Source of the DNA: Acanthaster planci
Lineage: Eukaryota; Echinodermata; Asteroidea; Valvatida; Acanthasteridae
DNA length: 64,000 nucleotides
Assembly (NCBI RefSeq): GCF_001949145.1
Contig: NW_019091359.1
Location: 1,978,158-2,042,157, forward strand
Reading direction: 5' to 3'
Shown: piece by piece, positions 1 to 12,600 of the stretch
Layout of the letters: every line of letters starts with the position of its first letter
Numbering within the stretch: the stretch's first letter is position 1
Made by a program: the position numbers and the translations under genes
The notes under the pieces: generated by a model
Database searches by the model: none
What the model saw: the letters and a program-made list of their open reading frames with translations, nothing else
Told to the model about the DNA's origin: nothing

Positions 1-3000
1 TTGTCAACCTGTTCAGCATAAAGTGATTAATATTTGGGACTCAATGTGCAATGAAACTGTATTTCTGTAGATTTGTCGTTGCAAGTCACCAGGTACATGT
101 TGATGGCCTTCACGACATTGATTTTGTAATCTGAAAGCCCCTTTCGCAGTTTAGCAGTCAGATGCTTTCCCCAACTTTGGGCCCTCTGACAGAACCTGTA
201 ACGCACACCCTGACAATGGCAAATCCCGCCATTCAAGCAGCAGTCTTGAGGTTCTGCTTCCCTCCTAGCATTCCTTTGCTGACTGTGGCCAGTGCCCTGG
301 CTGGGATACTTATCCCACCACAACAGACCACAGATCACAATGGGGTCCACAGAGGTATTGCCTCCGCACCAGGTAGATTTCCTAGAAAATTTTCGCGAAC
401 TTTGATAGCTGGATTTTCAAAAAAGGAAAAGGTAGACGTGAAAGCTGGTCCCTTATGGAGCTTCCACACAGTTCAACAGTCACTTGTTTTTTCCTCTCCA
501 TCGAGATTTCAACAAAGAAGGGTGCACAGTTTTGTTCACACCCAGACGCCAAATCCAAACTGTACACAGTTTGTCATTGAACTGCTGTACCAGTTGTTTG
601 GGACCTCTGCTTGACAACAGAGTTGAAGGCAGAGGCGGACATTGCCCTCCATTTTGGCAAGAAGCCGAGTCAGACATGCAGCAAAATACGCATGTAACTT
701 GATGAAATCAAGATGTTCATATTCTCCTCTTTACTTAGCTCTGCTGTTCATGTAATATCTTTCTTTACTCGAAAAGATCTTGGGAAAGGGGAAAACCGCC
801 ATTTATTTTTGGCAGTGAGAAGGCTTGGTCAGGGTTAACCCCAGCATTAGATCTGCCCAACATCCTGAAAACCTCTGGTACTGAGACACAACAGAATTTG
901 TGTGTTCCATGCTTATCTCCACTGTACAAAAGGAGACCATAGACCTCTGTGATAAATGCTGATAAAAATCTCACCGATTTGTGCACAGGTTTTCTGTGCA
1001 TATATCCTTTCTCTCGGTTTTAGTAGTCAGTTGAATTTTATTAAAAAATTATATAGTCTATAAAATACTCTACTTCAGTGGACTATTTGAAACAGTGATG
1101 CTGGTGTCGGCAGCACAAGAAAAAGTCACGTAGAAGCGAAAATATCATTTGTCTGTAATTCTGTCCTGTGGGGACTTAAAATTTGGGCCATTTATGGATG
1201 AGTGTATACCCTAAAACAAATTTTATCTGGGCAAAATTTGTCAGACCCATAAGCACTATAAATTGTTTCTTTGTAATTTTTTTTACTCCAAAACATGCTG
1301 TGCTGTCTGGGTCAGATAGTTCACCACCATGGTGACAAATGTTTATCATCAGACAGTGCTAGCATCTGTCAGTACACCGTTTTCTTAAACCAGTGCCCTT
1401 CCAGGAATGTGTGTCCAATATTGTGTCAGCTGGCTACTCCATCCAGGCCATCATAGAGTCATCTCTTGACCACATCAATCGGTCTGTGAATGCAAAGCTG
1501 TCATGGTCCATGACTCATCCCTTGAAACTAACAACATACCAGTACTAGCTGTGTAAGAGAGATTTTCTAACTTGAAATGGAATATTGAATTTACATAGCA
1601 TCAGTGAAATTTGGAGCACTTCCATTCTTCTCATGATCTCGTTGTTCTACTGAGCTTTCTCAGCAGTATTTGAAACTTGAGATTCCGGAAAATGGACATT
1701 TTGCCAAGAATCTGTTTAAAGCTAGTTTGTGCATGAACTCTCCAAAACAATGTGTCTTGCTGGACGTCGGGAAAAGAAGACCTTAATCACCCTGCCTGGT
1801 TTTCTTTGGAACTTCTTTCCTGGCAAGTCTACTCGCACCTTTAAAAACCCAGGTATGAAAAGTGATGGACAGTTTGACAATTGAAACGTTTTGTTACAGA
1901 TTTAAAAAAATTCCCCTGGGTTGGCATAAGAAAAAGCCTATCACAATGCAGCCATGCTTTTCTTCTTTGTATTCCTGTCATCAGCGACCACACACTGTAT
2001 TTCTTTGTCTGCAAATGCTTCTCGTAAATGTAAATGATAAACTCGCCATTTTGACACCTGAATGAGGGACAATCACTCAACTAAATAATTTCCTTTCACT
2101 CTTTGACAGAGGTTATTCATTTTTTCCCCCCCTGCTTGTTGCTAGCTTGCCCCATTTAGCTCAGTTCACTCGGACACAAGCCCCAGACAGTAAGGGGGTT
2201 GTTTGGGGAAGAGGGAATGACAGGGAAGGCCAAAGGTCGTTCAAATAGAGCACCCAGTAACCTACTTGGTGCTGCTTACCTGGTAATGACCCAGATAATC
2301 TTTGGAGAAACTGGGAGAAATAGGGCAACATTTTGTAAGTGGAAGTCAGTCTTGAAGTTTGGATGCTACCTAAATTAGGCCTGTATATTGGAAGCTGTTA
2401 CTGTGATAGAAAAGAAACACCAGCATTTTGCCTGTGAAAATAATGTTGGAGGGTTTCTGGTGATGTCACGTGGTGGGCTTTGTTCCTAAAATACTCTTTG
2501 ATTGGCTGTAAATTGTGGTTTTCATATCTAAGCCTCCTGCTTGTGCCCTAATTTCATCACTCTGTATGAACTTACCAGACGAACTATGAAAGTTCTTCTT
2601 AAATTGTTAACATTTACAAATTCGACTCACATTCACAGGATTTTACACAGCATCTTGCTATGTTTGAATGAGATTTATGCACTTTTTTTATCAAGGAAAA
2701 GGAAGTGGATCTGGAGAGATTTTACAAATTGCAGCTTTATGTCCATTTTGGCTGCAGGCTTTAGTTTCACGAATTTATTCTCTTAGTCAGAAGTTTGAAG
2801 CTTGAAACTTTGAAAGTTGTTATGGAGCCTAATATGTACGTGCAGCCACAGATGGGGCCGGTATGAAGATGTGGGAAAGGCCCAGGTTTATTTTAAGGTG
2901 TCTTACTTGTCCTTTTGCTCATAACAGCATGGAGGGGCAAGCTACTGGAATACCTCATACCTCTTGCTTACTCATGAGAAATTCAGTCTTCTACCTGAAC

Positions 3001-5784
3001 ACAGCAATGCTGTACTAGGAAAATTCTGTGGTTAAAAAAAAAAGTTATTTGCTTCAGTCTTAGCTTATTTTTGCAATTTTTATCTGTTGAGTTTGACTTT
3101 CTGGAGATGTGGACCCAGGACAACACGCTGGTGCATTGTGGTGCTGTCGGGACTTCCGAAACCGGTCTAAGTTGCGTGAAGTTTACTTCTTGAAGTGGGT
3201 AGTTTCTTATTCCTCGGAGATTGGAGTAACACTGGGACATAGATTAAATTCATTGGAAAAGGAAGCATACATGTACATGCATGTGCTGATATACCACAGG
3301 ATTGTAAACAGCCTATTGCATGGCTTGAAGGCTGTGGCAATGTTTACCTTCTCACATTTAGGGTAAAAGACTAAACACGTCTGGCCCTTTTGAGTGGGCA
3401 AAGATTGGGACAGTTCCACCTACAGTCTTTCCTCCAGCCCAACAATAGCTTCAGAAAGGACTACCAATTTTCTCTAGGACACAGACACAGTCTTGGAGGA
3501 AGCCACTTTTCATTGTCCCCACCAAGGCCTGTACCGCATTTTCCAGTTGGACGGATGCCGCAACATTGCTTATTTACATTTGCAACATTGCAGGCGTGTC
3601 CACAGGACTCGTCATGTGAATGCTTGGGGGATATTTTGCCTGCTAAGGCCCCACCTGTGGGTGTTAAAGCATGAGTAATTTCTCCGGCAGTTGACAGGCT
3701 TTTTACCCCCCAAATCTGATGACGCACAGAGCTCTTGTTCGATGTAAAAAGCACTGTTGTTTTTCTTCCTTCGTGGACTCCGACGTGTATTTGGGAAGCG
3801 GATTGTTTCCATGAGGAATTTGAAAAGATAAAAACAAGGTGCTTCTTGAAAACTCCAGTTGAAAACAAGCAGTCTACAAAAGGCTTTGCTGCTTATTTGC
3901 TTGTCAGATGGGAGAGCAATAAGCAAAGTGATGCCAGAGCATTCTAAAGCCAGGGATGTGTTTGTTCCCCTGTGGTTTTTTTTTTTTTTGTGTGCTAAGA
4001 TGCATTATACTTTTAAGGCAGTCCAGCAAGTTACCGGTAAATGTAACTCTAGCTTGATTTGATTTCTCAAATTACACGTAGTCTGTATCACATTATTTCT
4101 GTCATTCATTCAGCGATTTAAATTCAGTGAATAATGTCCTTATGTTTAAAAGTGTTATTGGCACTGCTGCCTTCATGCATTTTTCTATTCAAGGTGCTTA
4201 TATACCCTGGGGTGACAAACAATACCTTTAAGCCTTAAAGGAGCCTTTGGTAATCCCAACCAGACCCCCACATGTCCTTACACACAGCATGAACCTGGCC
4301 GGTGTTTACATACAAACCCTATACCTGCTGCTATATCACAACTGTACAAACAGTGACATAACCATCTTGGATTGCCCATAATACCCTGCGGTCATATTTC
4401 TTGGCTGGATGGCAATTTCCCATTTCACATGTTGTTCAAGGCGATGATACTTTTCCTAAGAAACATAAAATTTGCTGCCATTAAGACACGTTTATTGAAG
4501 GATTTGGAAGTGAAAAGAATTCATAGCTGGTATGAAAAGATGTCTCTGCATTGCTCCAACATCCTTCCTTTAAAAATTTTATTTAAAAAATGTCAATACT
4601 CGACGTTTGAATACGTGTCGTAAATCCCATTTCTTTTTGTATTAATAGAAAATTCTCCTATATGGACTTTATGTAACTCCAGGTAAGTTTGAGGTCAGTT
4701 AAATATTCATTAGCAACTACTGAGTCAGATTTCATGTACAATCAAATAGCTATTAACTGATATGCATGGCATAGAAAGTAAGTATATTAAGACTGTTACA
4801 AAAATTTGAAACTACAAAAATAAATGTACATGTATAAAACTGAAATTAAAAAAATAGATGCCCTTAAAATGTTGAGCAGCACCTGTAGACAGTTGATGCG
4901 AAACAGTATACAATTTGAAGATTTACAAAGAAAGCATCCCTGTATGCATTCACAGCACGTTCTGCCCCAGTTAGTCCAACTACTCCTGAAAGGTTTTGCC
5001 GTGAGAAATATAGAATCTCAGTATTCCCTTTTCCTCAAGAACCCTAAAAATAACTCGAAAGAGCCCTTAGGTCTAGATAAATATTGCATTAAGAATTTGA
5101 AATGAAAATACTACATAGAAACTGAATCCACAGGGGAGGGTAGTCCTAACAGCAGGGTTTGGGGGAGGAATTGCAGGTGGGTTTGGAAAGCATAGATTTC
5201 AGCTTATTAGCAACATACCAATCAAGGATATCGTATTTCACTTTTGCTTAATCAAGGTACGCGTAGGTTTGGCAGATTTTGCTGAATTGTTTTTATACAT
5301 GTGGCTAAATGCCCCTTGAAAGTTCAAGTACAGAGAATGTACCGGGGTACCACTGGCTCCCTGCACAATAGAGGACAGCTTGGAGTCCTAACCCCTTGGT
5401 GGCAGAGTAGGCATCATTTGACTGTTTTGTACATGTTGTCTTTGTGCACCCTTATTGTTGGGAAGCTGATGGCTCCTTTGATCCCTAATCAACAAAGATA
5501 TGATGACATAGTACAGCCCCCTCAAGTGTCATCGTCAGACGAAGGGCTCTGTTGGGTAAATTGTACATGTACATGTGTGAATCTGATTGGGTACTACAAG
5601 TGCTACACATATGCAAGTCATTCATAATACACATCAGCTGTACATTTACTGTACATTTATTTACTCATTTATTAAAAATTATCAGTTTGAATGAAGTGTT
5701 ATAGTGTTCATATTAATACTCAAACAGCACATCTCATGATCAAAGCTTGTATCTCAGCTTGTCTTGGTGCTCGCCAAAAATGTA
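1..5784. other. Intron-like or intergenic DNA with weak exon candidates
   Basis: No gene can be called with confidence here. The stretch is AT-rich, with many short pyrimidine tracts and short open stretches on both strands that have no recognisable domain. A few + strand stretches are flanked by acceptable splice sites (near 269-354, 1394-1548, 2927-3010, 3092-3193 and 4649-4682). They are discussed as findings rather than annotated as exons. Confidence 0.5.
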
Positions 5785-6160
5785 CCAATAAGCCATTTGC
5801 GAGTTAAATTTGAATAAAATCTGGTGCGCTGAGTTATCTGACTGCACATAAACATTATGATTTGAATTCCCCAGACTAAAGACACTGTTGCTATACCTCG
5901 TGATTCGGGGCACGCTTTCGCATAACGACCACCATCTTTGGAATGGACTGGTTCCTGTGTGCCCTTCTTAGCCATTTTGAACAGTGTATTGTTGCAAGGC
6001 ATCTCTTGTGTACATGTAACTAAGCAAAAGCTTGCTCCGAATCACAAGGTATAGCAATAGTGGTTTTAATAAGGAGAATTCAAGTTGTTATGTTCACAAG
6101 AACTTAAAGAACTCAGTGTACCAGATTTGGGTCAAAGTTAATTCGCAAAAGGCTTATTGG
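5785..6160 (-). mobile_element. Foldback (MITE-like) element, copy A
   Basis: This is one of three copies of a ~370 bp element in the window. Its ends are inverted: it opens with CCAATAAGCC and closes with GGCTTATTGG. The two arms stay complementary, with mismatches, for roughly 150 bases, for example TTGCTATACCTCGTGATTC in the left arm against a matching inverted stretch in the right arm. About 100 bases in the middle are not palindromic. On the minus strand a short frame (5754-6002) crosses the centre and the left arm and includes the peptide DGGRYAKACPESRGIATVS. The same peptide frame is open in copy C at 35.3 kb, so the strand is given relative to that frame. No clear target-site duplication is visible, and there is no transposase, so the element would be non-autonomous. 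The family is not identified. Confidence 0.8.
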
Positions 6161-8088
6161 ATTTGAAGGGATGGAACATTTGGTGCTTGCACTCAGTGGA
6201 ACTTCTGTTGGTCATACTCAAGTCATTTACTTTTCTCAGCACTGATACTTGTCTGCAAGTGCTTCACAGTGGCAGTGATTTCTTCATTGTTTTGATGCAA
6301 GACGTCACTGAAATCCCAATATTAACCCCACACAATTCCATGGACTGAACTCTGGTCAAGTTAAGCTGAGTGTCACCGGTGGCCTGACAATGTGTAATGT
6401 TACGCATAACTGGCATAACTGGAGCTTATTTAGCCCCCTGGGGCAGGAATTCTTGAGGAGGTGGGGTACCTGTCCATAGCCATTTAGGTGTGGTTTGGGC
6501 AAAAAGGTGTTGATTACTGTACCAAATATATGACAGATTCGTGACAAGAAAAACCACGCATTTTTTAGCACTGAGAAATACTGTATTTTGACAGCAGCAA
6601 AATCCTTCCTCATCTAGTCTGAACTTTATTTCGTGATCTTTTGTCTCGGTAATCTTGTTTTTTATCTCTTGTGGTTTTCAATCGGCATACATACCTTGAG
6701 ATTTTTTAATATGCTTTTGCAGTTATTCACGTTGTAATGTATTTTAAATCGAAAATGTTGCTTGTGCATTTTATTGTACCAGTAGTTGGTAGGAACTATG
6801 AACTACGAAACACAAATTTTTTAGATTTCAACTTGATTCAGTTTACAATTATTTATGCCTTTCATACTTGGTACTAAATGTGGAGACACACAGTCTCTAC
6901 ACAGATTTCAGTCAGTTATAGCTTCCACCAGACCTGTGTGCATAGATGCCGCATTAGGAAATGATTACCTGGTTTTGAACTCTCAGTGGGCATCCATTCC
7001 CATCCAGGCAGCTCTGGGTCACTGACAACCTTTAACTTACCCACTGGTCCCCAGAGCCTGCCTGCAGGCAATTTGGGGCTGCCAACAGTGCCTGCAGGTA
7101 GGACTAGTTGAAAGACTTGGAGATCGTTATTGGTGGACTCCCCTGTAAGTGAGCTTTCATTGACTTTCCAGTGCTGAAATACCACTCAACTTTGGGACTG
7201 GAGTATCTACAGGTATGTGGAAACTAGAAGTGGCAGATACGATCTTAAGTTAAGGCATTTCTCTTGGTTAGCTTGTGTTGGTGTTACTACACAGGGTTAC
7301 ATGGAGGCTACAAGGGGGGATGGGGGTGATGAGGGTGCTAGGACTTTCCAATCTCTCTCTTGGGCTGACTCGAGGTCTGTTCACCACTTGTGCTTCTTTC
7401 AGACTTTGGAGATGATAATAAAGAACTCGTGCATCGCTTGAAACTATGACCATTCTCCGAGTGCCTCCTCCTATAGTTCTCACTGGTGTAGTTTATCTGC
7501 TGCCTTGCAATAGGGAAAAGTAGGCCCTCTTTGAGCATTGCGTGTTGTGTGACAGGACTGACCGAATGCAATTCAGCCAAGGCACCGGACACTCTGCCCA
7601 ATTTCCATCAATGACGGCCTTGAGTACAGAATAGAGTTTTGATTAAGCATACATTTTCTGTATGTACGTGTGTTGTACATTGTGGTTTTCCACTGATCCT
7701 TTTTTATTACTTTTATTATTATTGTGGTTTATTATTAAAATCTTGTTTGCAACCAGAAGCTGAATTACCCAGATTTTCCATTTCATGAATTAAAAAGGCT
7801 TAGAGTACTTTCATTCACAGGTAAACTACTATTAAGAGGGACTGGTCTGTCATGCTATGCATCAAAGCTTAAAAGTACTGGTACATTTACATGTCAAGTT
7901 GGGCCCTTGTAATATCAACCTTATATTAGTAATGGTTGGCTCTAGATACACCAGCCATGCTAATCTTGTACTGGGACTTTTCAAATGCTACACAGGCGAA
8001 CTCTGAGCAGAATCAGTGGAACTGTAAGTGATGGATCAAAGTGAGAATGAGGGACGTGCTTCACTTGCTAAAACCTGCAAAAGCTTTT

Positions 8089-8108
8089 AAAATCTCCCGG
8101 GAGATTTT
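8089..8108. repeat. Perfect 20-bp palindrome
   Basis: AAAATCTCCC is followed immediately by its reverse complement GGGAGATTTT, with an SmaI-type CCCGGG core and TTAA-like flanks. It could be a dimeric protein-binding site or chance. No element around it explains it. Confidence 0.8.
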
Positions 8109-8283
8109 TTAAGGATCTGGGAAGGTGAGGGTTGATGAAGGTACATCCAACATTCTCACACTGTCAGTTTGGCTCTCCAAGTATTTTTCTCAACTAATGT
8201 ACAATTTGATATGGTTTTGACCCAGTCACAGGTGTTTTTGTTTGAAGTGCTGCACCTCTCCATTGAACAAGGTTCCTTTCCAG

Positions 8284-8541
8284 ATGACTCTGAAGTTATG
8301 CCTCACTCCCAGGAAAGAAAAATACAATTGCTTTATTCTTCTGTCAGCCATCAGAGGTCACTTTGGAGGCAGGGGATTTGGCAGACTAAATGTCTGGCCA
8401 AAATTATTGGTGACGACTCCCTTGTGGTCTCAGTGCATTATGGGAGATGTGGGAAACCCTCCTGTGAGTGGAGGCATTGAAAGCTTTAAAGACCTCCTCT
8501 CAAAACTGATTACAATCAAAACCAAGCCCATCCAGCAAAAG
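8284..8541 (+). CDS. Candidate internal coding exon, product unknown
   Basis: A 258-base stretch opens directly after a good acceptor (pyrimidine tract ending tccttTCCAG) and closes at a good donor (CAAAAG|GTGAGG). It is open throughout in one frame, giving 86 codons with phase 0 at both ends. The peptide ends with GNPPVSGGIESFKDLL and then a lysine-rich tail. I do not recognise a domain. A different frame of the same stretch is also open for much of its length, which weakens the case. The open frame runs past the donor for about another 40 codons, so the donor is not forced by a stop. It could equally be chance open sequence or an old repeat. Confidence 0.2.
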
Positions 8542-9235
8542 GTGAGGTGGTCACTGTTTGACTCAGAGCTGTCTCCAGCGCCCATTGAGTTTGGAGAAAT
8601 ACTTTTTAATAAACGTTTGTCAGTATTGGGCCTGATGAACGAGTTAAGATCATCAAATGGATGATGTGGCACCACGTTTGTGTCTTTCTTGTTGGACTCT
8701 TACAGCTAGGTATAGCAACCATTGAATCCACTTTCCATGTTTAACTGCCTCAAGTTGCCAAGTGTTCCAGATTCACCCTTGCGTTCCTTGTGTTTTATCT
8801 GCTGCCATCTAGTGACTCAAGCTTTCTAAGTATTATCTATCCATGCACGTACTTGTAGGAGCCACCCTGTCTCTTTCTCTAAAGTCTCTCCTATTTTGCT
8901 CTCCTTGCAAAATTGCACCAGTGAGCTGGTGATTTCCAGAAAGAAAATTTGTGTGACTGGTGAAGCAGTGCTGTAATTTACTTTTTCATTGATCTCTAAT
9001 TTCTTTTGAAGGAATAATAGTTGTGTTGACCAATGACCTTAATAGCTTCATGGAATTCAGTGCCTACTCAAAGTGGGTGGGTCTCCTCTGGAGGCAAACT
9101 CACTGTAGGGGGGCTCCATTTCCCCATGATCCCAATTGCTGTTGAGGTTAACCACTTGTCAGGTTGAGGTGGATTCAGTGTTCGGAAAGTGGCCATTGGA
9201 TTGGATTGTTAATTTAGCATGCAAATTGAATTTGT

Positions 9236-9604
9236 CCAATAAGCCATTTGTGAGTTGAATTTGAATAAAATCTGGTGCACTGAGTTATCTGACTGCATAT
9301 AAACATGACGTTTTGAATTCCCCAAACTAAAGACACTGTTGCTATACCTCATGATTCCAGGCAAGCTTTTGCATAGCGACCATCATCTCTGGAATGGACT
9401 GGTTTCTTTGTGCCTTTCTTAACCATTGAGAACAGTGTATTGTTGCAAGGTGTCTCTTGTCTGTAACTAAGCAAAAGCTTGCCCCGAATTTCGAGGTATA
9501 GCAATGGTTTTAATAAGGAGAATTCAATTTGTTATGTTCACGTGAATTTAAAGAACTTAATGTACCAGATTTCGGTCAAAGTTAACTCACAAAAGGCATA
9601 TTGG
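9236..9604 (-). mobile_element. Foldback (MITE-like) element, copy B
   Basis: This copy is collinear with copy A at 5785-6160, starting at the same CCAATAAGCC end and finishing at GGCATATTGG, with many scattered substitutions. The central minus-strand frame seen in copies A and C begins the same way here (VKKGTKKPVHSRDDGRYAKA) but then meets a TGA codon where the others read on, so this copy is broken. The copy lies about 3.1 kb from copy A in the same orientation. That fits independent insertion or a local duplication. The divergence between copies suggests they are old. Confidence 0.8.
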
Positions 9605-12600
9605 GCTGATCATGCTGGTTTGGTCAAATCTTAGGGATTACAGGATGGTCTGATGGCCTCCTGTGCAACTGCTTGTCCTTAAAAGTTTTAGGCTGTGGCT
9701 TGCAATGACATACAAACCTATGGAGAGTCCTGAAGCCATCGCCTAGCGGCTGTCATTGATGTTATATGCAGCCATGACCTTAACTTCCTGGCACAGCCCT
9801 TGTATCACGATACTGTCTGTTCCAGTTGGTTGTAGTGGGTTGATCGTGGAACTCTATAATGACAAATTTTACCTTCAAGGAAAGATGCAGTGGACATTCA
9901 GCTCAAGCTGTTATCATGCTTATTACTATGTGTTACAATAAAAACAAGATTTTGAATACATTTCAATTGATGTTTTAATTAATTTAATTGAAGAAGGTGG
10001 TAATGTGTCCATTCTCAGACTGTCCTTTCATGAGTATATTTTAGGCATCATCCCCAAATTGACGAAGTGTTCCAGGATGAAGACATTTCACGGAATCACG
10101 GAGAGCAGGCGAATCCCTGCCAAACAAAAGAGCCGTTAGCAACCTGGTGGCTCCGCGGACAGAACGCAATATGCTAGCTTTATGCAAATTACCAACCTCA
10201 TGAATACCCCCGATCTTCCGCGTATCGGCTGGCAATCTTTGGCAGGGCAAATCCCTTGGAATTAGCATGTGGCCAAGTTTCCGCTGACCGGCCGGTGGAC
10301 TTCCAGTTAGAACAAGATCGGCCGCCAACTTAAAAACTACAGAAGTCGGCCGGCCGCCCTGGTGGGAATTCCAAAATGGATGCATACGTTTAGGTACATA
10401 TACTGTGCAGGATTTGCATGTACTGCAGTTTGCCAAAATTGACCGATTTGGGGGTTTGTGACTTAATTATTTTATGTATTATTCAAGGGACTGTTTCAGC
10501 TTTTCAGCACACTGCTCCGAGAAAATCTAGAAATTTTCTGAGAAACAAAATTCTCGAAAATGACAGAATTTCTGGTGGTAAGATTTCACAAATTGTCTGA
10601 CGCTATCATGTACTTACTTTACAATAAGATATTTCAAAATAATTTGACAGAAAGCTGTCTGGCAATCATAAAATAAGTCACAGCATAAAAACGTGCTGCC
10701 ATCACAACAATTACTAGGTTTGTTGTGAGATTAAAGTTTTCTGAGCATGAGATATGCCTACAAACACCCAGTCACGTGAAGGAACAAAGAAAAGGACCAG
10801 CGGCTAAACCACCTTTCAAGAGCGACAGCTTGTGCTGCAGCCAAACCGCCAGATCGAGCCCAAAATCATCGAACATGGCACTTTCGAACCAAACCAAACC
10901 AAACAACGCATGCACTGGTCAGTTTGGATGTACGACTTTGATATCGCATGGTATTGATAGCAAACGGAATGCAATTAAAAAAAACTTAATAAAAAAGCAA
11001 CATAACGAAAAATGGAAAAACAAGTTTCAGTACATTATATTCCACATCCGTGCTCGGCAGATGTGCAAGTACATCCACACGTGGTGCGTAGAGCAGGTAT
11101 GTACAGTAAATTTCCGATGGCCCCGGATCATATGATGGTGTAAAATGCACGTGGTGAGAATTCACCAATAACCCACCAAGAACACGCAAGGTACGGCATT
11201 TCAGCTGTAGAACATTACTAAATTCTCACTACATCCAATTGTGGACATGCATATTCAGACCGACATTATGTATGCTAATCTCCAATATTCACGCCCTTAT
11301 GTTCCACATTAGGCCAATGATGTTATAAATGAACGTGCAGAACAAATTTTGATTAGATGCTGCTCGCAGTTGGACTTGTATTCGATCGAAGGCAACTACG
11401 GAGGGGGAAAAAACAATTTTGCCAGGCGGAGTGACAAAAAAAGAAATGTCTTTAATTCCTTACTTTAAATGCCCTCTCAAAAAGCTGTTTCGGACAAGAG
11501 TCCAGAGTCGCACACGATTTGGAAATATTAAGCATGCTTGCAAAAATGGAGGAGAAACTACTGAAAGGGATGGTGGGAGAAGAACTAATTGGTATTTTCA
11601 GCAGGTGAAACTTAGCATATTGGATGTATCCTTTGTGTATTCATGCCATAAAAACAGGCAGATGTCAGAGAACAAGGAGAAGAAATATAGTACAATGGCA
11701 TTATTGGGATCTGAGCAATGGGCTCATTCTTGGAATAGTAGCAGTGATGAACTCTTTTTTGGGGGGGGTCCCACGTTGGGCATAAATACATAAAGCCATA
11801 AGTCCACCCTAGGGTCCTTACATTCTAGGGCATGTTGTGTACCACATGCTGCATTGTTAACCAGACTTGACATGACCCCAAGCCAAATTAACATCATCTT
11901 GTTAATGGTCCGTGGTTCTGTTTGAGCAGTTGTTGGAATTCATTATACACATGTCACGGGGTAATTTTATTTCTGTATGACTTGTATGTTTTATGATCTA
12001 ATATATTGTGTCTGACCTGGTCCTGGCTGTTGAAGATTTCCAAAAGGTCAGTGGGTCAATCCTGGAGGCTTCCATCATTCCTGGTATGATTTCAATAGAA
12101 AATGGTACATCCATTCTTGAGTCTTAAGTAGTGCAGCATTTTCAGTTCATAAATTATTTGAGTGAATGATTTTAAGTTCCACAAATACCTAGGATGTCAC
12201 TTGTCACAAAAGTATACAAGAACTATCGAGTTCTTGTTGGGTATAAATAAGCTGTTGTTAAGGTCCTTCATTTTCATGTGGTGAATGCTTCGTAATCACA
12301 TGCACTTTCCAGTGGCAAATATGTTATTTCAATTAAACACTGCAAAAACAAATTGACGGGAATGTAAAAGCAATCCAAATAGGCCCCCTATAAGAAACCT
12401 AAATTGGACATTGAACTTTTCTACCATGAGCTGAAGTGCACCCCCATCGGCAAAAGAAAGAAAGATGGGCTCTTCCACGCGTTCTGCGTGTAAGCAAAGA
12501 CCAGAGCGGAATAAATTCATTACGCGTACTCTGCGTGCTCCACGTCATACTTGCGCATGCCTGTGTGGTGAGTCCGTTGTTGGTACTGAAAGGCCCGTCA

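Larger units (their letters stand above)
6161..9235. other. Non-coding stretch between foldback copies A and B
   Basis: No confident gene. The stretch holds a candidate internal exon at 8284-8541, which is listed separately, a pair of splice-flanked micro-exon candidates at 7056-7212, a perfect 20-bp palindrome at 8089-8108 and one CTCF-like motif at 8813. The rest is AT-rich sequence without recognisable features. Confidence 0.45.

Noticed and set aside
27-677. Cysteine-rich minus-strand peptides with CLNGGIC and CQNGGQC, suggestive of EGF-like domains.
   Set aside because: Only a fragment of the EGF cysteine pattern is present, and no partner cysteines follow at EGF spacing; both come from words like GCCAAAATGGAGG and are probably chance.
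3390-3926. Overlapping + and minus frames (94, 135 and 104 codons) after a good + strand acceptor.
   Set aside because: All frames are mutually overlapping shadows without a recognisable domain or a matching donor.
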